A stretch of 64,000 bases of DNA. It comes from Paragyromitra xinjiangensis (taxonomy: Eukaryota > Ascomycota > Pezizomycetes > Pezizales > Discinaceae). The position numbers were made by a program, and so were the translations under genes. Of the stretch, positions 12,501-23,583 are shown in pieces (position 1 is the stretch's first letter; the number at the start of each line of letters is the position of its first letter). The stretch is from contig JBCAMK010000013.1 of NCBI GenBank assembly GCA_038503065.1, positions 1,798,001 through 1,862,000 on the forward strand, given 5' to 3'. The notes under the pieces are model-generated. The model was not told the origin of the DNA and searched no databases. It worked only from the letters and a program-made list of their open reading frames with translations.

Positions 12501-14669
12501 AGAAGCTACGAATCCGGTGGGATTTACCTCAGGTAAGCGCGTAAGCTACGAGCCTGTCTCCCCCATCCATAAACAGGAGGTCTATTGGTGTTACGGTTTC
12601 CTTCAGGCAACTGGTGCGGTTGCAGCCTGGGAAGCGTCTACCATACCTTATTGGCTGGTTGCTGCTACGCGCCGTTTGCTAACCTCAAGCCCACGCGTTC
12701 AGTGTGATGTTGCGAGTACGAAATTGCAGGCGGTGGTTTTGGCGAGGGGTGGTTTTGTTTTCTATAGCGTGTTTGAATCTGACTCCATGAAATACATAAT
12801 TTCGGGTTCGGCTGTGGCTAAGTCACTCTGCCACAGAATCTTGGGTTGTTAAGCGATTTCGCTGCGGAGGCAGAGTCACTTGGCCACACCCAATTCGGCG
12901 GTTCCTCCGTTTCTCACCCGAAAGTCATTCTACTTCATTGGCCATGAGTCGGATCCGTGCTATCTAGAGATTTAACGGAGAGGATTACAACTAGGTTTGT
13001 GGCCGTGCATGGCTGCTCATCAAGCTGTTGTAGACACAATTACTTTCATTGCTGAAGAACGCCTATTATGATGAAAGCACAAGGATTAATAGGTAACTAC
13101 ATGTAGTATTTTTTCCTTAGATCCAAGTAAGAAGGTAAGTTTCTGGACAGTGTTTTATCGTAGTCGGCTGTGGCATTAGTCAATGTGGTTGTTTTTGGTC
13201 GCTGCAGCATCCGCCTTCAGGAATGCGTGCTGCAACATCGAGGAATTTGGAAAACAAAACTCCCGTGCCCGGAATGGGGTTTACCTTGTTTAGGATTTAT
13301 ACTTGGAGTTTCTTTTTAGTGAGGGTATTTGGAATGATGCGACCCTATTAGCTATATTGACTGAAAGCGAGGCCTTTGATGATCATAATATTGCATGCAT
13401 TGTTATGGGTCTTTTTTTTGACTATTCTCGTTTCTCGTAGGGAAAAATGAGGAGAATTATGACGTATTACGGTATGTAATTGGGTCTTCCTCATGCTTGC
13501 TTCTAGCTCTAGTGAAGTATTAGGATGCTAGTCTTTAGACGAAACCGTTCATGAAAGAGTGCTTCCAAATTAGGGCGTTGTACGGATGCGTATTTTCAAA
13601 TCACTGGTAGTAGGGTTAACGTTGGCTGGGATAGTACTTCGTACTCAGAGAGCGAATGCTTTGACAATAAATGTACCAAGCTGAATAGCTTGTCTGTTAT
13701 GGTAATCAATCGGGTAGGTAAGCGTTTTTTTCATAACCAGTATTTCGGTGTGGGCCGAGACCCAAAATCGAGTGATTCTACATGGGGGGAATGTCATTTA
13801 GACTAGTAGGTTTAGGCGGTAAGCCGCAACTAGGAAGCTAATATACTCGTCAGCGAGGTTTAATAGGTAGTTGGGCATATATGACTGTGTTTATTGATTA
13901 TCATGGAAGTTGCGGGCCTTGAATTCGAAGCTTGCCGTGAGGTCATACTGCTAGCTTTGCTAGTATAATAGTAGGTGGGGTTTTGTGATAAAACTCTTAC
14001 AAATTAAGTGGCGGAATAGTGCTCATAGTGTTGAGTTTTATTGGTAGTTACATATTAGTTGCGAGCCTGTAGCTTAGTGTGGAATATGTTAGATAGTCGG
14101 TTAAATAGAGTAGGCATCAGTGATGGTGAGGACATAGGAGTAAACAGGATTGTCCTTACAACAGGAGAAGTTACACTCTGCTAGCCGTAGTTTTTTTGAA
14201 TTTCAGCAGTTTGAGTCATGTAATTCTTACCTAGAGTAGGGTGGATGAGGCTAATTACTAGGCTCATCCCCATCCCCTACTATCTATAGCTGCTGCTACG
14301 CGGTGGGGCTGGGCACGAGACAAGCTAATTACACCCTTCTTACTTTTCTCTAGACGCCCGCTTTTGGCTTGACTATCTTCAATCTCATCGTTTAGCGCAA
14401 TATTCTTACCAATCATCAATGTGTATTCCTGGATGCTGGGGATGTTTGTAGCGTTAAGTAGGGTGAAACTGGTTAGGAGCGAACTCAAGATCGAGGGTTT
14501 CGTTATAGAATTCACTTGGGAATAACTGTAATTTGCAAGGGCGTTATTCTTTTATAGTCATTCTATGGAAACATTGTTTTTTTGATCGTAAGAAGTATTA
14601 TTTGTAAAACCTTGAGGCCTGCCTTTGATGAATTTCGAATTCGCTTGCTTAGTTTTGGCGTGGTCTGTG
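9548..14669. other. gene-poor interval, about 5.1 kb
   Basis: The first 600 bp upstream of the LPMO-like gene are purine-rich on the plus strand (pyrimidine-rich on that gene's strand), typical of a fungal promoter or leader. Overlapping open frames there are compositional. The stretch 10.1-11.6 kb has higher GC without a coherent protein. 12.0-14.2 kb is G/T-rich on the plus strand and contains no supported gene. Confidence 0.5.
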
Positions 14670-16005
14670 CTAAAACTGTATCATATGTGCCCAAATACCT
14701 TTCCGTGCATATCCAGTCACCGAATTCCCAATTCCGTTTTCTTCAGAGATGCCCAGACTCGGCCGAGGTTTTGACACCGCCAGGGAGCCTGGAAATGGGA
14801 TCGAGGAGCTTTTCTCCGTGTCCTTTGCAACTGGGGCTGTTAAAGCTACTACATTTTCCCTTTCGCTGAAATACGCCAGAGCATGGTCGGCGAGCTGGAC
14901 TAGCTCCCTGCGAAATCTACGTTCTAGCTCGGAGCTAATCGGCCATGGTAGGCCTTTGATGGAGCGCGTGTTGAGTTTTTCCTCGGCCAATTTGACTCTT
15001 TTCAAGAGAGATTGGAGATTGGCCTCTGTAATCTGATCGGGTACTGGCATTGGGGTGATTGTGGTGTCGTCGTCACTCGCGACTGAGCTAGCTGGCGTGT
15101 TGCATTCGAAGTGAGATTCTGATTGCGTGGACTCACAAACAGAGGCGGAATCCTGTTTTAGTCGAAAAATTATTAAGATATAATCTCTTATGTTATAAAT
15201 CGAGTGTTTGGCCGTAAAACCGGTCCGGGTGGGGAAGATACCTGCGGGACTGCCTTAGTTCTCTTTCCCTCTCCCTCCCTCTCGAGAAGCGTCAAATTGT
15301 CTTTTGTAAGTTGTTCTATACCACCACCGGAAAGCCGATCTGATTTCGTCAGGTTCCTGGAAATCATCTTTGCCAAAATCTGTTGTATTATCTCATCTCT
15401 TCTCCTAATCTCCCCATATCCTTTTTGCAAGGTTTTAAACCCCTCTAGTAGCTTCTGAGCGGCCGTTGAAAATTCTGCATTGAATTTACTATTGGGCCTT
15501 GGAGGAAATTCGTTTTGTGTGGCTTGGCGTTTGGGTAAACGGCTACGAATTACTTGCAAATATTCAGGTGCAAGTGCGTTGATGTTGACTCCAAGATCTC
15601 TAGAAGTACCTGACTCGCGCAAGAGTTCCCCAATGATCTTTTCAACTCGATCATGCAAGGATTTGATAGCATCATCGCATGAAGATGAGTGATCAGATCT
15701 AAGATGTGAGTTCTTCAGTGGGCTTAGGGTGAAACTATTGCCGGGAACTGAAGCATCGTTGCAAAGTAGGCTGAATGTGACTGATTCGAGGGAGGATGAT
15801 TTAGATAGAACAGCGGCGTAGTAACGTGGCCCATAAGGGTGTAAGCTGCAGGGAGTTACGAAGGTGATGATATCGACTTCTTCGTTGAGAAGCCACCGAC
15901 AGTTTGCTGGCCGATAACTTTAGTAAAAATTTGTTGTTGAGAGTGGAGTGAGACTAACTTACCAATTATCTGTTTGCGGAGGTAATGAGAGTGTTGAGAA
16001 GACAT
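14670..16005 (-). CDS. hypothetical protein, 396 aa
   Basis: I do not recognise this protein. A three-exon model (16005-15963, 15906-15242, 15152-14670) closes in phase and gives 396 residues from the ATG at 16005. The N-terminal part reads NCRWLLNEEVDIITFVTPCS and LHPYGPRYYAAVLSKSSSLE. A helical, charged middle follows with EKIIGELLRE, KLLEGFKTLQKGYGEIRRRD and EIIQQILAKM, then a second helical segment LQSLLKRVKLAEEKLNTR near residue 300. The composition suggests a mostly alpha-helical, partly coiled-coil intracellular protein with low-complexity linkers. There is no signal peptide or membrane helix. Intron boundaries are canonical (GTAAGT and GTATCT donors, CAG acceptors), which is the main support that it is a real gene. 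Confidence 0.6.
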
Positions 16006-16685
16006 TTGAGGAGAGAGTCAAGTATAATAGAAGATGTTTTTATGGAGCTGTCTAGGAGCTGGGCAACTACGATAGAAGTCAATCTAGTTATCACTTCGGG
16101 GGGTAACGATAGGAACGAGGAACAGCTCTAGAATTGCTAGAATGCGGAGTATTTATGTAGAGTCTAATCAGTGAATGCCTGTTGGCTGCCTGAAGCCCAC
16201 TTCAAGGGTTTCGCGTACTACATGTTCTGTCTAGGGAGGCCTTATAAGTTACAACCGAGCGTGCCGCATCATGTGATATCACTCGTTAAAGTAAGTTGCG
16301 ACTCAGGGCGACAGGCTTGGTAATTACAGGTATGGACATCCGGTAATTGATTTCTTTTTGACAGCCCTAGAGAATATGGGTGACTTGTTGGGGCTCCTAA
16401 GTTCTGATTGCACGTACCTGGACTTGCATTATATGTGGGGCCATGGTAGGGGGAATATTGTGAAGGAGAGAGATATAGTAGCGGGAGAAACTCATAGGTC
16501 AAGGCTGATTGAAATGGATATTAGGATTTATTTAATAATATTGGGAGTATAGAACATCATAACCCTAACCTGAACCCTGATCCTGTAGATAAAACGGTTA
16601 CCCGGTCTCCGGTCGGCAGTTGTTACTTTTTTCTTCTTTCTTTCCTGAATGCAAAAGTCAAGATAGTCCTCTGCATTCCCCGTCA
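16006..16685. other. intergenic, divergent promoters
   Basis: Separates two divergently transcribed genes. A telomere-type doublet CCCTAACC lies at about 16563-16570, roughly 120 bp upstream of the plus-strand start. Nothing else is recognisable. Confidence 0.4.
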
Positions 16686-18050
16686 ATGTCAATTATAGCT
16701 CGACTGCCTCGAATCGCTGTTCGATACGGCTCTGCATCTAGTTGTCGCCATTACAGTCAAGAATATTCCAACCTCCCGAGGTTCATCAAAATTTCACCGG
16801 AAATCAAAGATGCTCTGGAACAGAAAGCTCCGATAGTGGCTCTGGAGTCTGCAAACCTCTCCCATCCAAACGTTACTAATGGTAAGTTCCTAGTAGCTTG
16901 GAGGAGGAGGGAAGAAACGGGAAGAACCTGCGTTTAATTATAGTTACTGTGTAGGCCTGCCCTACCCTCGAAATATTGAATATGCAGTTAGAGCCGAGCA
17001 GATGATTCGACAAACGGGTGCCATACCAGCTACAATTTCTGTCATTGAAGGTTTCGTACGTGTTGGGACTATGCTATCACTCTTCCATGATTTAGGGACT
17101 AGTGAAGAGGTGCTTAAGGTTTCACGACGAGATCTACCGTATATCTTGGGAATGGTGTGTTCGTACATCTCTCCATTTAATTGCATCAATCATAGGTGGT
17201 AGCAATTTACCAACATATTCGAGTAGCATCGAAAGAGTGGTGGCTGCACCATCGCTGCGGCTATGGCCATTGCTGAGATGGTGGGCATCAAGGTGCTTGC
17301 AACTGGGGGTATTGGTGGAGTTCATCGAGCAGCTACGTTGATGATGGATATCTCGGCTGATGTGGGCGAGTTGGGTCGGACGAATGTGGCGGTTGTGTGC
17401 TCTGGTCCTAGGCCGTATCTCGATGTGGAGGGGACTATCGAATTCCTCGAGAATAGAGGTGTCCCTGTTGCGACATTCAAATCAGCTGGCGCGGGGGATT
17501 CAATGGATGATCCGCTGGAGAATCCGATGGGGGATCCAATAGATATGAGGTTTGCATTTAGGGCGAGGGGGATGAGGGAGACGATGGTACCGGCTTTCTA
17601 CAGTCACTCTGGGAGGATTAAAAGCCCGTTGGTGATAGAAAGTGCCGAGGAAGCTGCGAAAATGATTCGTTTGTTCTCACTGTCAAACCATATGGTCTAC
17701 TCATACTAACACGACTTCCAGACGCCAGTCATGAATTGGGTCTTGCCCCTGGCCACCTGTTCTGCAATCCTATCCCACTAGAGTCTGAGGTAAACATCGA
17801 TGTCATCGAAAACGCTGTACGCAAAGTTTTCAAGCTGGCCCGGAAGAAAAATAAGCGCAATAAAGAGGACATTCAAAATATCGTTTTTGAAACTAGAAGA
17901 TCTGCTCGTGGGGAGGCAATTATAGCAGAAAAGGCTCTTCTTTTAAATAATGCTAAAATGGGCGCTCAAGTGGCTATTGAATTATCAAAACTTGAAGGGT
18001 TTGTCTTTCTCTCACTTCTAATTGAACCTTTCTTTCACAGATCGGTCTAA
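16686..18050 (+). CDS. pseudouridine-5'-phosphate glycosidase-like protein
   Basis: The PsuG family reversibly cleaves pseudouridine 5'-phosphate into uracil and ribose 5-phosphate. Five exons (16686-16881, 16955-17154, 17227-17668, 17722-17998, 18041-18050) close in phase to 374 residues. Family landmarks are IVALES, YPRNIEYAVRAEQMIR, GAIPATISVIEGFVRVG, LKVSRRDLPYI, RKSGGCTIAAAMAIAEM, VLATGGIGGVHRAA, MDISADVGELGRTNVAVV and CNPIPLESEVNID. The basic N terminus (RLPRIAVRYGSASSCR) suggests mitochondrial import. Two oddities: the segment normally carrying the Schiff-base lysine reads CSGPRPYLD, with Arg in its place, and there is an Asp/Pro/Met-rich insertion before PAFYSHSGR. Fungal homologues are often fused to a PfkB kinase. 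Here the frame stops without one. It may be inactive or specialised. Confidence 0.8.
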
Positions 18051-19749
18051 TGGATTTTCTTTAGTGGCCCCGGGAGAGTCGAGACACCTATACCGGAAGC
18101 ACCGAAAATGGCAGTAAGACGGCCCCCGTCGAAGAGGTGGGACTCAGACGGGAAGGGATCCGGTTCCTCTAGTCGGGGGCAAAGGGTGAGTAAACAAGAA
18201 CAACTCAAGCGGAAGTCAGATTCGAAGTTTTACTTAAGAGGGAAGGGTTGATCCGGTATCGATCTAGTATTACTCTTGGGTGTGGTACTAATCCGGTATC
18301 GCAGCGCTAGCAAGAACTGTGTGATTTTAGAATAATATATTCAAGAATGCGCCTTTGATAGAGGTAATATTTGTGTATGGGCATACGGGATATTTGTCTA
18401 TAAGTGATAGGAACAGGGAACATGACCTAGCGATTCGGCCGGATGTGGTGTTCATGGTGATACTTTTTCTATTGTAAGACATGTAATAGAGAAAATCAGT
18501 GATTAAGCGGATCCTCCCAATCAAAGGGGCCAAGCACTTAGATTGAGTGCGATGGTAATTATTTTTACAATTTAGACATGATTGAAAGTGCTTTCTATGT
18601 TTAGGACAAGTGTATTGGTACATGCTCGGCCCTGGAGCGCTTTATGGGCATTTACAGGTAGCGTCTCCGGGATACAGTACAATCGCTCTATAAGAATACC
18701 GTCGGGACCGAGCATGCAGAGGAATATTCTTTTAAGGGGAGTGGTCTAACCTAATGAAGAAGGTTTATGGAGAAGACTTTACCAAATACGGACTAGGAAG
18801 ATAGTTTTGCGGGGTGCTCCGCTAAGAATATTCTTATAAAAAACATTCTTATGGGGCGAGTGCACTGTAGATCTTAACATCCACAGGTTGTGGCTTCTTT
18901 CCGAAACACATGTTTGGATCGCGTTATAAGATGTCGAGTGTTAATAGTAGAAGTAGTGGTAGTGGCCCTTAATACCGTATATAGAAGGCTTGTATATTCT
19001 GGATAAAGAACTGAGAGGGGTTTCCTGTCTCTATTTATCTCCCTGGAAGCATCCCGCAATCTTACTATCATTTTTTCGATACTATCAGGTTATCCTGTTG
19101 CTCATTAAGTTCAGCCGGTCGGGTAAACCGTTACTTCGAGCACATGATTCCCGTACTATCTTTGTCATCCTGCAATAGCACGTGGTAACTTCTAATGGTG
19201 GTGGGAAATTTCGGGTATTTTTCTTCTAGGGATTCAATGGAAAGCAGAGACTCAAATTATAACTCCCTGGGGTCTGGGATGGCGAGTCATGGTGTAACTT
19301 GGAATGTCATTGTTTTCAACTTGAATAGACTACGTTTCTGGGTAGGTTTTTGTTTTGAATTGCGGCTTGGGGCTTGCTTCACTGAAGTTACGAGTACTGG
19401 CTTGTGATGCTGGTTAATCAATTTTACGAGACTCCAGTTTGATCTGTTAGAACTACCGTCTATCTGATATTGGAGAGAGATTTAAAATGAAAGATAGTGT
19501 ACTCAAACTTAAAAACACTGATCGGCTGTAGAAAGATAAAATAGATTACGCCATCTAAATGAATGATCTGACGCCCAGTTAAGATATTTATATGATAATT
19601 AAAGTATCTGGGGTAAAACTTTGAAGACTCGATTAAAAGGGCCTGCCTCCGAGCATCATTTTTACCACAAGAATGAACAGAAACGAAGAACAAAAACCAC
19701 CCAAACCCCTTCCCGAGAACCGCGTAAACACACAAAAAAACCAGTTACG
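18051..19749. other. intergenic, about 1.7 kb
   Basis: No gene is supported. A short direct repeat of ATCCGGTATCG occurs at about 18250 and 18292. No kinase domain continues from the upstream glycosidase in any frame I could follow. Confidence 0.4.
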
Positions 19750-20160
19750 CTAGGGCCGAGACGCATATTTGAACTCCCACTCCCTATTAAACCTTCCCCA
19801 TTCACGTGCTGTTTTTGTTGGGTCCTCTTTACAACAGCAACATTGAGGATGTTTACAACGTCTGTTATGGCTGTTTTTGTTTGTCTTGCCCCTGATCAGT
19901 CCCTGTGCCTTGCAATGGCAACAGGTGTAGGTTATCCTCTCTCGTGGTTCTTCCTTTGGTACAGATGAGCCTTTTCTCTTTCCAAAGCACATCGTAAGAG
20001 CCTCCGATAGTCTTTGCACTAGACTCGTGGTTTCCTCCTGATAATCCGTGAACGAAGGCTTCGTGATTATAATTGGTTCATAGCGATGGTTAAAGCGGGG
20101 GTCAAAGCGAGGAGACAACGGTGGGAGATAGCGGCAGAGAGTGATTTCAGACGGCGTCAT
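19750..20160 (-). CDS. small Cys-rich hypothetical protein
   Basis: Single open frame of 136 residues from the ATG at 20160. The N-terminal half is unremarkable (TPSEITLCRYLPPLSP, then TTSLVQRLSEALTMCFGKRK). The C-terminal half holds a cysteine cluster YTCCHCKAQGLIRG followed about 15 residues later by RRCKHPQCCCCK, which could bind zinc as a short finger or ribbon, and ends EWGRFNREWEFKYASRP. No signal peptide is visible. Support comes from the coherent Cys spacing and the ATG start. No family assignment is made, and it could still be a chance frame. Confidence 0.45.
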   Translation of the reverse strand: MTPSEITLCRYLPPLSPRFDPRFNHRYEPIIITKPSFTDYQEETTSLVQRLSEALTMCFGKRKGSSVPKEEPRERITYTCCHCKAQGLIRGKTNKNSHNRRCKHPQCCCCKEDPTKTAREWGRFNREWEFKYASRP

Positions 20161-23100
20161 ATTTAGCGGTTTGCGGTGAGGATAGTGACGATGAGGCAAC
20201 GATAGCAGGTGGCGAGAGGGTTTTCTCGATACTGTGGCAGCTGCGATGGTTGATATAATTTGGTTGAGGGGCCGAGTGTGGTACTTGTAGACTGAGACAA
20301 TGAGAATACGATGTATTTAAATAGGGTAAGGTACGCTATTAGTAGGTTCTCGAGGTCGCGGGGTCGCGAGGTGAAGGATTACATGTAAGCCTCACTATGA
20401 AATTCTTGTCCCGTGCCAACTCCACTCGAAACAGTTCACTGATAATATTGGTTCGTTTGCGACGGGTATGTTTTGTGCACTCGGCAGGGTTCAGTAGGCA
20501 GGTTTTAGGCTAGTCCTTGCGAAGCCTGCATGTTATCGCCTTAAGATATCTCAAGATATCGGAGTTTGACTTTATTTGATCTATGCCTAACGAAACAATT
20601 ACGATCTATAGTTAGTAGAGTGGAGGGTACATGTACAAAAAGTTGGGGTTTCGGCGCTAGTCCTTGCCATACCATTTTCGCTAGACGCCCCAATTTCGTT
20701 TCGTTTTTCTTTAGAGTAATCTATATAAAGCTAAAAATCTCGTCGAATAGAACGGTACTGTCTCTCGCGAGGGGAGCCCTCACAGTCGACGTCATTAAAA
20801 CGTTGGAATTTGCTTTGCTGGTGCATGAGCTTCTAAGCCTCACCAAAAAGTTACTCGCAGCTTGGGATCCTTGTTTTTCCGTAGCACTACATATATAATT
20901 GTAGGGGTGCCGCAGTCGTTTGTGGATTTTTAGGAAAGCAAACATATGCATAGAACTTTTTCTCGAGATCGATCATGGTTAGTGGCCTAAGAGAGATTTT
21001 GCAGCCTTGTCAGCCAGTCAGTCAGGTCGTGGGAGAAAGGGCAAGTTATTTGGTGTCGTGGAACTACGCTAAACCTAAATAGGCCATACCCGCCTGGTCC
21101 AAGTGTTGCCGGCCACTCGTAGGGCTGCCAGATCTCAGAAGCTCGGCACAGCCTTCTTATAGCTTCGAGAGCTCTTACACCGTGATACAAGATGATTGAT
21201 GCAGAGCTTGCGGATGACTGTGGAGTTTTTGTGCACCTATGTTTTGGGGAATAAGATTTTCTGACAATACATATGTAGGGCTAGCATTCCGACTCAGTTA
21301 TCGCTTGTACATTCCAAGAGCTAAAATGGAGATATCAGGTGAATCAATAAGAGATCTGGTAGGTTTCCATATATTTTCTTTTCTCGGAAAGGGTTGGTGT
21401 TTGATCTATTTGTAGATGTGCTATAGTTAGTTATGCATCTTTTATATCGACTTCTTACATGGGATATATACGTGCGGAAGTCCTCCGACGAGCAGGCTGC
21501 GCATGTTGGATTTCTCGCTCCTACAGGCAAGTGTACCCGCAAATGAATGGCATTTGTGAAACGGGCTGCCTTTGCATCTCATACGAAACCGTGTATACGG
21601 CTGGGGTTTGTGTGGTATGCAAACATAGCCTATTTTATAAACATCGTCCAGGCGTGCGCAGGCGGTTAGGTAAGCTTTGGTGGAGGTTTCACAGAGCACT
21701 TTTGTAAGGCTGTGGGAAGTTCAAGTAGTACTGACTAATGTGTTGTCCCCGCCGAGCGAGGCTAGGTTTTTCTGGGACGAATATATAAACTCTAAGTTCC
21801 TACGAGTATCCCATCTCAGCGAGCCTCCTTCTTGAATCACACTATATCTTCGATCTTAGCACCGAAAGCTGGCACTAACGTTTCTATACCGAAGACATAC
21901 TAGAGTATGGGATGGATCTTTGGCGGGGGTCTGATAGCGACACCCAGGTTTTACGTTCTTTGGACCCCACTTCAGCAATATTCGATCCCTGGAATGGCTT
22001 CAAGCAAAGATCTTGAACCAAGCTATCCTGTCGCAATTCTATCTCATCAAAACCCGATTTCGCCAAAGAAAAATCCCAAATGATCTCTATTCCTAGCGTT
22101 CCACGATCCTCCAAGAATATGGGAAGGTAAAATGATGGTAAACCCCACTGTAGGCGAACACACGGCTCATCGACCATCCTTTTACCCCAATGATGCTTGA
22201 ACTTCTAGATGCTACCACCCTAAACTCCAGCCGTCGACTTTATCTTGCATGCACGTCAAACGGATCGATCTGAGAGATTTAGGCGCAGCACTGCGGCATA
22301 GATAGATCTCTTTTCCGAGTCTTAACCTTGAACGTTCACTGGAGGTCGCATAGGGCGCTGCCGTCTTTAACTGAACGTGTTTGTCCAGCAAGCCGTGTTG
22401 AGAAGCTCTGTGCCAGTGGGTTAAAAGGAAGATTGGACGAAACACCGGCAGCCTGCTTATCTTCCCGTGTGGTCATGTGAGGGATGCTTCTTAATGGACT
22501 AAAGGAAGATGTGTGCGGGGAAAGAGAAAAGAGGTTGAGAATCTTCCAGCTCACTAACTTTCGCAAGTGGATTATAAATTGAGATACTCTGTGGCGCTTG
22601 CGACTTCACCAGTTGTCACTCGTAAGTGATCGGGTTTAGGCCTAACCAGAGGAGCCTGTATTGTGTTTTGCCAAGAAACACCACCTGGCAATTCAACAAC
22701 CACTGAAACCCACAAATACCATTAGACTAGATGCACACATTTAGTCGCCGTATTACTGCTTCGTATGACGCTGTGTTTTTCCTTCTTGTTCGGTTGCTGG
22801 CCCACTGTTAGTATCACGCCAATGCCCTTTCCCTGAGGGGAGAGATGCATGAAGATGGTGAAAAGTTCAGCTGAAAAGATTATTATCCGGTACCGATAGG
22901 AGCGTGATTAGACCGGAAGACTGGTACCCGTGTTTTGAAGATGGCCATAGGTTTGGGGTACATGAATACGGCTAACAGATAGATCAATCATTCAGAGTCG
23001 AAACTGATGTCCCATCAGCTTCGCATGTTGAAATGCTGATCCCCACCAAGACACGCGAGTAGCAAAAGTGGTCCCTGCAGCTGAGACAGCGCTGGGGGCC

Positions 23101-23583
23101 AAGATGAGAGCCAGCGAAGCAACCGATGACAAAAAGTCTAACTCAACAGGGTCTAATGACAGAGTTCGAGATATGTGGGATATCGCATTTGCCTACCGAT
23201 CCAGTGTTTTCGAACGTGCTATATCCATGATCTGCATGTTATCTGTCAACTTTGTGTCTCTCTCTGGTTGGGTTGAAATTGGCTAGGCCCGCCCCCTCTG
23301 TATCTCTGTAGCCTTGTTGGCGTGTTGGGAATAACGTGAGCTGCGCACTTTTTAATCACGATATCTGCCTTTTTCGACTTGGACTGGCTTCTGGATCCTC
23401 TTTACTTTAGAATATAGACTCTGTAGACACGCGACGTATGTGTTTAGTGTTGAAACGACTCCTCCCTCAAGCACCGTGAGGCTAACAACGCGGAACTGAT
23501 AGGCTCAGTAATCAGGGTGTTGAATCACTGGCACTATCTCGAATCTAACGGACTTCGTAACTACTACTACATATCCAGTCGTC
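20161..23583. other. gene-poor interval, about 3.4 kb
   Basis: Open frames of 60-100 codons occur at 20566-20898 (plus), 21442-21707 (both strands) and 21884-22445 (minus), none with a recognisable domain or consistent splice sites. The last several hundred bases are the presumed promoter of the ankyrin gene. Confidence 0.4.

Noticed and set aside
12517..12852. 111-codon frame, plus strand
   Set aside because: No ATG at its start, no homology-like motif, and it lies in a G/T-rich block.
21884..22445. Two adjacent minus-strand frames of 77-97 codons
   Set aside because: No splice signals joining them and no recognisable domain.
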